64,000 nucleotides of DNA, taken from NCBI GenBank assembly GCA_002104985.1, contig MCGO01000029.1, positions 248,001-312,000 of the forward strand, written 5' to 3'. Made by a program: the position numbers and the translations under genes. The notes under the pieces were generated by a model. It did not search any database. It saw only the letters and a list, made by a program, of their open reading frames with translations, and had not been told where the DNA came from. The stretch comes from Rhizoclosmatium globosum. Lineage: Eukaryota; Chytridiomycota; Chytridiomycetes; Chytridiales; Chytriomycetaceae. This document shows positions 59,191-64,000 of this stretch, piece after piece. Numbering within the stretch: the stretch's first letter is position 1; each line of letters opens with the position of its first letter.

Positions 59191-59920
59191 ATGTCCAGAC
59201 TCTCTGGGCCAGAACATACTATCTCTCCCCCATTCTCCATGTTGGCTCCTGTGGTCCAATACATACTCCACACCAAAGTCAAATGTGCCCTAGTAGCACC
59301 AGCTATTCATGATAGCTGGTGGGTACAAGTCAACATTGCAGCCTCACACAAGCTCCTCCTTGGAAGGAAAGGAGAACCAGAAACTATCTGGGCTACAACA
59401 CCTCCCAAAAATCTATCACCCTGTCCCCAACACATATGATATGTGGTGTTTCATCATAGCTCACCAAGTAAATTCAACTTATAGCTTTGTTTCCATTGCT
59501 CTTCTGTCACAGCCTTGTGCTTTCTGCAGCAGACCCAATACAAGAGACTCCCTCTTCTGTAGATTCTGTAGCAGCAAGTTTAAAACCTTTGAACCAGCTG
59601 GCACCTGTGAAGTGGATGAGGAGTATATTGCCTCCTCAACCAGTAGCAGCAGAGATGGCCCTTTTGCTTCCTTCCTGCAGGCCAGAACAGCACAACTACA
59701 AACCAATGGCCCAAGGAAGAGAGTCAACACAGCATGCAACCTAAAAGTCTGTAAAGTGAGAGCAGCCCCAAATTTCATAATAGCTGCCACAAGCAAGCTG
59801 CACACAGGCATGGAAGAGCTGGGTTGCAGAAGACCCTGGGACCCCAGGTGGAACAGGCAACCCAACAAACACAAGCCAGGTGGAATACCACCTCAAGCGC
59901 CTGGGAGCCAAGGCTAATGA
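59191..59920 (+). pseudogene. Degenerate retroelement fragment, perhaps DIRS-type
   Basis: A frame with ALVAPAIHDSWWVQVNIAASHK and LLLGRKGEPETIW resembles the end of RT-RNase H polyproteins of DIRS-order elements (L-V-A-P...W...L...L). A neighbouring frame has a C-x2-C...C-x2-C zinc ribbon (CAFCSRPNTRDSLFCRFC). Frames disagree and there is no full domain. Confidence 0.3.
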
Positions 59921-60489
59921 AGCAGGTGTCCTCCCCCAACAGGCCCTTCCCCTCTCCAGTAGCATCAGCAGAAAACTTTGGCAACAAGTGTTTTCTTGGA
60001 TTGCAGAAACAAATTTTTAACTTATGCCTATCCTCAAACAGTAGACCAGGAGACCTAGTGAGATCGAGATGTCAGGGGATCTGATGGAGGGAGGGTTTTG
60101 GACTTCTCTTTTATTCTTTCTTTATTTATTTGTTTATTATCTAGTGGCTGTGTGGGAAGAAGCACGGAATGGGAAAATGTCAAAATAGAAACCACCTTGT
60201 GAACGAAGCAGCATGCGAATGGGCTTCGTTGGTGGAGGAGTATTGGCCAGGATCGAGAAGAAGATCTATCTGTCTCTTTTGCCCTCTATTATCTATTGGC
60301 AGAACAACATACATCAGTAAAACAAGTTTGGAAAAGAATTCTTTCCCATTTTCAAGGTTTTTCCAGGCTATCCTTTCAAATTATTTCTTCCCCCAAACAG
60401 TACCTTTTTGTCTAAATATTTGCTCTACCCCTTCAATACTTTATTTATCTTTCCTTTTCCTTATTCATATTCATATTTTCATCTATCCC

Positions 60490-60781
60490 TTCTCTCCCAC
60501 TCTTGCCACTATTCAGCTATTCTGTCTTTTCATCTATCACTCTTCCCACTTTTGCCACTATTCAGCTATTCAGCTATTCTGTCTTTTCATCTATCACTCT
60601 TCCCACTTTTGCCACTATTCAGCTATTCAGCTATTCAGCTATTCTGTCTTTTCATCTATCACTCTTCCCACTTTTGCCACTATTCAGCTATTCAGCTATT
60701 CAGCTATTAAGCTATTCTGTCTTTTCATCTATCACTCTTCCCACTTTTGCCACTATTCAGCTATTCAGCTATTCAGTCTAT
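60490..60781 (+). repeat. Minisatellite with stepwise growing inner repeat
   Basis: A unit of about 50-75 bp (CTGTCTTTTCATCTATCACT, CTTCCCACTTTTGCCACTATT) is repeated about five times. Between units the octamer CAGCTATT occurs once, then twice, then three times, then three plus a variant (AAGCTATT). It lies 3' of the DUF3987-like gene. Confidence 0.85.
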
Positions 60782-60876
60782 TCTTTCAGATTCACCTTTA
60801 ATTTGAAAACAAATTTATTTATGAAAGCACTTATAAATGATTTGGTAATAAAATGATTGAATTGGTGGAGGCTTTT

Positions 60877-63340
60877 TTACTTTTTTCCTCCCCTCTTTCC
60901 TGCAGCAGGGCGTTTTTTGGGAACTGTAGATTCCTGTGTTTCCTGAAGTGCAGAACGAGATGGCTCATCATCAGTGTCACTGACAGCAGCTGTGTTTTTT
61001 TGCTTCTTGGTAACCTTCTTTACTTTGGGAGCAATTGGAGCAGTATTTTCAGTTGCATTAGTCAACATAGTGAAAACAACTGCTTCATTGGAAGCTAAGA
61101 CAGTGGCTGATGGTCCAGCTGATGTACTTGGAGCAGATGTAGAACTAACAGATGTAGGGTGAGCATCAAGATGTACTGGAACAGGGACTTGATCTGGTTG
61201 CCCAGTCAAGTGTGGTGAATCTGCTGCATTCTTTGCTAGGGAACGTCTCACAGCTTCTTCATTATTTACAGGGTTGTTCACAACTGCAAATGATAAATCA
61301 GCTGGGTCCAATAAGAATGGGTCCAAGGTGGCCAGTCCTGCTTGGAGAGAATCCAGATCTTGGTAATGCAAAAATTTACATGGTGCTGTATTTACTAGTC
61401 AACTAAATGTAAATAAAAAATGAAATAACTTACAGTCAAGAGAAGACTGATATGAAGATAGAGTAATTCCCATACCACTTAGAGATTCAACCATTTTGCT
61501 ATATTCAGGTGATAGCTTATCTGTTGGAAGCATGTTCTTGAGGAAATAGTTTTTACCATTTGATTTAAATCCGGTCCCCAGGCCACGATCTGTCAAGTGC
61601 TCAACCTGGATCTCAAATGATGGCTTTGTCGATCCAGTGTATTTCTGATTGTTTGTATAAAGTTTCGAAATAACACGTCCTTCAAGTAACAACAGTGTTT
61701 GCAATAATCCATCATTTTCAGAAATACTTTTGCTGTCACCTGTTTTGTAGCCAAGGGTTTTTAACTCACTGCAAATTAGTTAATAATTGGATTTAACTGT
61801 CAAAGTAACTCACTCCATTAAAGCAGCACAAGGATTCCCCATTTGGATTGAAAGTGTTTTAAAACAAATTTTCAAGACAGCAATTGCAGATCTTAAACAG
61901 TCAGCTGGAATAATAAGCTGCTTCTTTTTGAAATCAGGACCCAATTGGTTGCTGACTAAGATGACATGATTCACCATTGGTTCCACTGACAAACTATTCC
62001 AACCAATGGGATAAGAAAGCGTCAAGTTGCCACTGGCATTGGTACCAGCTGTTACACCCAAAGCAGAAAGGACTGACGTCCACATATGCATGAAAGCAGC
62101 AATGACTCCAACCGTTCCAATACTTTTACGAGAAAATGCAATTTCCAGTTGTGAGTATTTCATCATATCTTTGGCTTTGAGGTTTACTTCTTGTTCATAT
62201 TCTGAATGAACCACTTTTGCTTCTGGACTTAAGACAAAAATATTTGGAGAGTTTCCCACTTGTAAAGATGATCGAAACCATATCCACTGTAGATGATGTG
62301 CCATAGCTGAAAGTGAAGCAGGTGCAATCAAATCTGTAGTTGGTGTTCGTTCATTATAGTCGCTGAACTGAAGCATACGTGCAGCCAAACCATTTGCCTC
62401 ATTGTTGTTGCCACGCAGAAATGCAGACATATTTTCAGGCTATTGTTTTGAATCAGTACAGTTAAAATGAGCTTGATTGTACTTACAACAGCAGCTCCAG
62501 TCAACACAACACGTGTACAAGGCAAGGGCAACCGTTTTTCACCATCACTCATATTCCGTGTTGTAACACGGCTCACTTCACCTCCATCAGCAAAAGAAAA
62601 AGCCTCGGTTCCATATCCATGGTTTTTACTTGTAAATGTGGACAAAACTCCCTGATATAATCATTTAGCTAGTTTTATATCACACTAATATCCTCTTTAC
62701 CATTGCTTCATCATGATGCTTGATGCAGAACCCATTGTTGCTGTCCAGCATTACATTAAATGCTGCTGGAGTAGCTATGGGAGTGTAGTTTGGAAGCGGG
62801 ACCTTGATATCAATTAATTTGATACCAGTAATCTGAACATAGGGAGTAAGTTTTAATAATTGTTGATACAGTAAGCATACCATATCAGCTGCAACCCGAT
62901 TATTAAAGTCCATCAGACCTGACTTATTTGAACCAGATGGAAGTGCCACAATAGGCCAAATAATTGTCTGCTTTGAGTGATTTTCACTGAACTTCACTTT
63001 GGAGTGAGCGAGAGAGATGCAAGACTGAATGAACAGTGTTACTGACATAATAGCAACAATAATAACACCAAACATTTGCAAACAGGCCTCCTAATGCAGG
63101 CATTATGTCACTCATTCCTTGAGAAGCAGCAACATCATTGGCATAGGCAAGTAGAAGTGCGGGGAAGTTGGACTTGTCCAGCTGGATTGTTTTGGCTAGA
63201 ATGTGTGTTTGAGACACAATTCTCCGCTCAAGCAAAATCTTTTGCCGGCCTGCATTTAAGTAGTCCAGTGCATCTAATGGTGGAAGAGGCTCCTTTGTTG
63301 TTCCAGACAGGATGTTACCTGGGGTTGGGTTGGCTGACAT
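60877..63340 (-). CDS. DUF3987-like P-loop protein, six exons
   Basis: Exons 63074-63340, 62701-63024, 62487-62651, 61814-62439, 61434-61768 and 60877-61358 join in frame to 732 aa. The N-terminus (MSANPTPGNILSGTTKEPLP) has a FPALLLAYANDVAASQG helix, then a P-loop-like PIVALPSGSNKSGLM. Next are TPAAFNVML, KHHDEAMGVLS as a Walker B-like acid pair, and a GLAARMLQFSDYNE segment. This order resembles the DUF3987 family of P-loop proteins, seen in mobile elements, though the Walker A Lys context is atypical. The last exon is Ser/Thr/Pro-rich and ends with a basic KKRPAAGKRGGKK. No neighbouring core gene is related. Function unknown; DNA handling for an element is an inference. Confidence 0.6.
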
Positions 63341-63436
63341 TTTTGAATTTTTGAAAGAACCAAAAATTTGGAAGTTGCTGTCTTATAAGACTAAAAAAGC
63401 ATTCTTATGATGCAATTGCATGTGTATGACATCATT

Positions 63437-63488
63437 AAGCATGCACTTGTATAGCCATTGTTACCACTTGTATACAATGTGCATGCTT
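63437..63488. repeat. Long inverted repeat between divergent genes
   Basis: Arms AAGCATGCACTTGTATA (63437-63453) and TATACAATGTGCATGCTT (63471-63488) are inverse copies with one inserted base, around a 17-bp loop. The outer CAATTGCATG boxes at about 63413 and 63509 extend the symmetry. Confidence 0.75.
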
Positions 63489-63623
63489 TTTTCATACAGA
63501 TGACACAATTGCATGCATTCAAAACAAAAAAAGACTATAAGTTTGGGCAATATCTGTCATCTTGTCTTCAATATTGTTACACACTCTGCTGTTGTACACT
63601 ACAGAAATACTATTGAACATTAC

Positions 63624-63771
63624 TGTTACACAACTCTACTCTTCTCTGTTACACAACTCTTGTCTTCCGTCCTTGCAACTGTTACACAACTCTACTCTTC
63701 TCTGTTACACAACTCTTGTCTTCCGTCCTTGCAACTGTTACACAACTCTACTCTTCTCTGTTACACAACTC
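63624..63771 (+). repeat. 56-bp tandem repeat, 2.6 copies
   Basis: Copies start at 63624, 63680 and 63736 and appear identical until the last truncates. Each holds two TGTTACACAACTC half units. It sits just upstream of the ATG at 63787, so it would be in the 5' leader or promoter. Confidence 0.85.
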
Positions 63772-63786
63772 AGCTACACTTTTATC

Positions 63787-64000
63787 ATGCTTAAATTTCT
63801 CTGTGAGGCTACCTTGTATGGAATTTACACCATTCTACTGGCTATAGCTGGATTAGACAGACGCCGGAACAACTTATTTATGAATGATGTGAAAGCCATT
63901 TATCCAGCATTAAGTGATTATCAGATATCTCTGCTGTTGAACTTGTCATCAAGGCTTGCTGAACCAAAATTTGAAAAGCTTACTGGACTTATTTGTGAAA
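63787..64000 (+). CDS. Partial unknown gene running off the window
   Basis: The frame opens with ATG at 63787 and has no stop before the window ends: at least 71 codons. It starts MLKFLCEATLYGIYTILLAI, hydrophobic, then GLDRRRNNLFMNDVKAIYPA and later LLLNLSSRLAEPKFEKLTG. No family recognised from this part. It is divergent from the DUF3987-like gene, with a repeat-rich region in between, so it may belong to the same element. Confidence 0.5.
   Translation, partial: MLKFLCEATLYGIYTILLAIAGLDRRRNNLFMNDVKAIYPALSDYQISLLLNLSSRLAEPKFEKLTGLICE

Larger units (their letters stand above)
63341..63786. promoter_or_regulatory. Divergent intergenic region with palindromes
   Basis: 446 bp between two divergent starts. 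It holds a long dyad (63437-63488), several CAATTGCATG boxes and a 56-bp tandem repeat. It probably contains both promoters and may be a replication or protein-binding site of the element. Confidence 0.5.

Noticed and set aside
60490..60781. CRISPR-like periodic repeat
   Set aside because: The units are adjacent with no unique spacers, the genome is eukaryotic, and the pattern is a minisatellite.

Overview
The window looks like nuclear DNA of a filament- or rhizoid-forming, early-diverging fungus, most likely a chytrid (Chytridiomycota). This is an inference. It rests on fungal-type genes (RSP5 with C2, three WW and HECT domains, DAK1, a C2H2 pair with poly-Q) and on many short spliceosomal introns of about 46-60 nt, several with a TTAAC or CTAAC branch-like motif just before the acceptor. 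Further support comes from very tight gene packing and from genes usually lost in yeasts (TUBGCP4, TOE1, GH85 ENGase, UNC93-like and SLC45-like carriers, a UPF1 rich in SQ/TQ).

Layout. Positions 1-39,880 are a compact core region. It holds tRNA-Glu(CTC); CTU1/NCS6; a small unknown gene; dihydroxyacetone kinase; TUBGCP4; an unknown gene; UPF1 fused to an RNase H-like domain; a frameshifted SLC45 sugar carrier; two tandem UNC93-like carriers; a membrane protein with a cytosolic SAM domain; a DnaJ / PARP-finger / BRCT protein; mitochondrial ribosomal protein uL3m divergent from COQ2; a DUF4419 protein; a GH85 glycosidase; an F-box-like protein; RSP5; a TOE1-type deadenylase; a pair of related orphan genes; and two tandem C2H2 factors. 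The second C2H2 gene lacks its start right at the edge of the core.

Positions 39,911-43,091 carry a 997-residue dynamin-like GTPase. From about 43.1 kb to the end the sequence is dominated by mobile DNA: a short TIR element, a DIRS/Ngaro-type element recognised by its A1-B1A2-B2 split direct repeats, decayed pogo-like transposase pieces in both orientations, an APE-type LINE with a broken RT, and a hAT transposase relic split by a MITE with 16-bp TIRs. Next come degenerate fragments, a stepwise-growing minisatellite, and finally a six-exon gene for a DUF3987-like P-loop protein. That gene is divergent from an unfinished gene across a palindrome- and repeat-rich intergenic region.

How the genes relate. 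Most core genes are unlinked housekeeping functions: tRNA thiolation, glycerol/DHA metabolism, microtubule nucleation, NMD, ubiquitylation, snRNA/mRNA deadenylation, mitochondrial translation and ubiquinone. The two ordered relationships are the mitochondrial uL3m/COQ2 bidirectional promoter and the several tandem duplications. The least conventional items are the RNase H-like/UPF1 fusion, the split-repeat DIRS-type element and the DUF3987-containing element at the right end.
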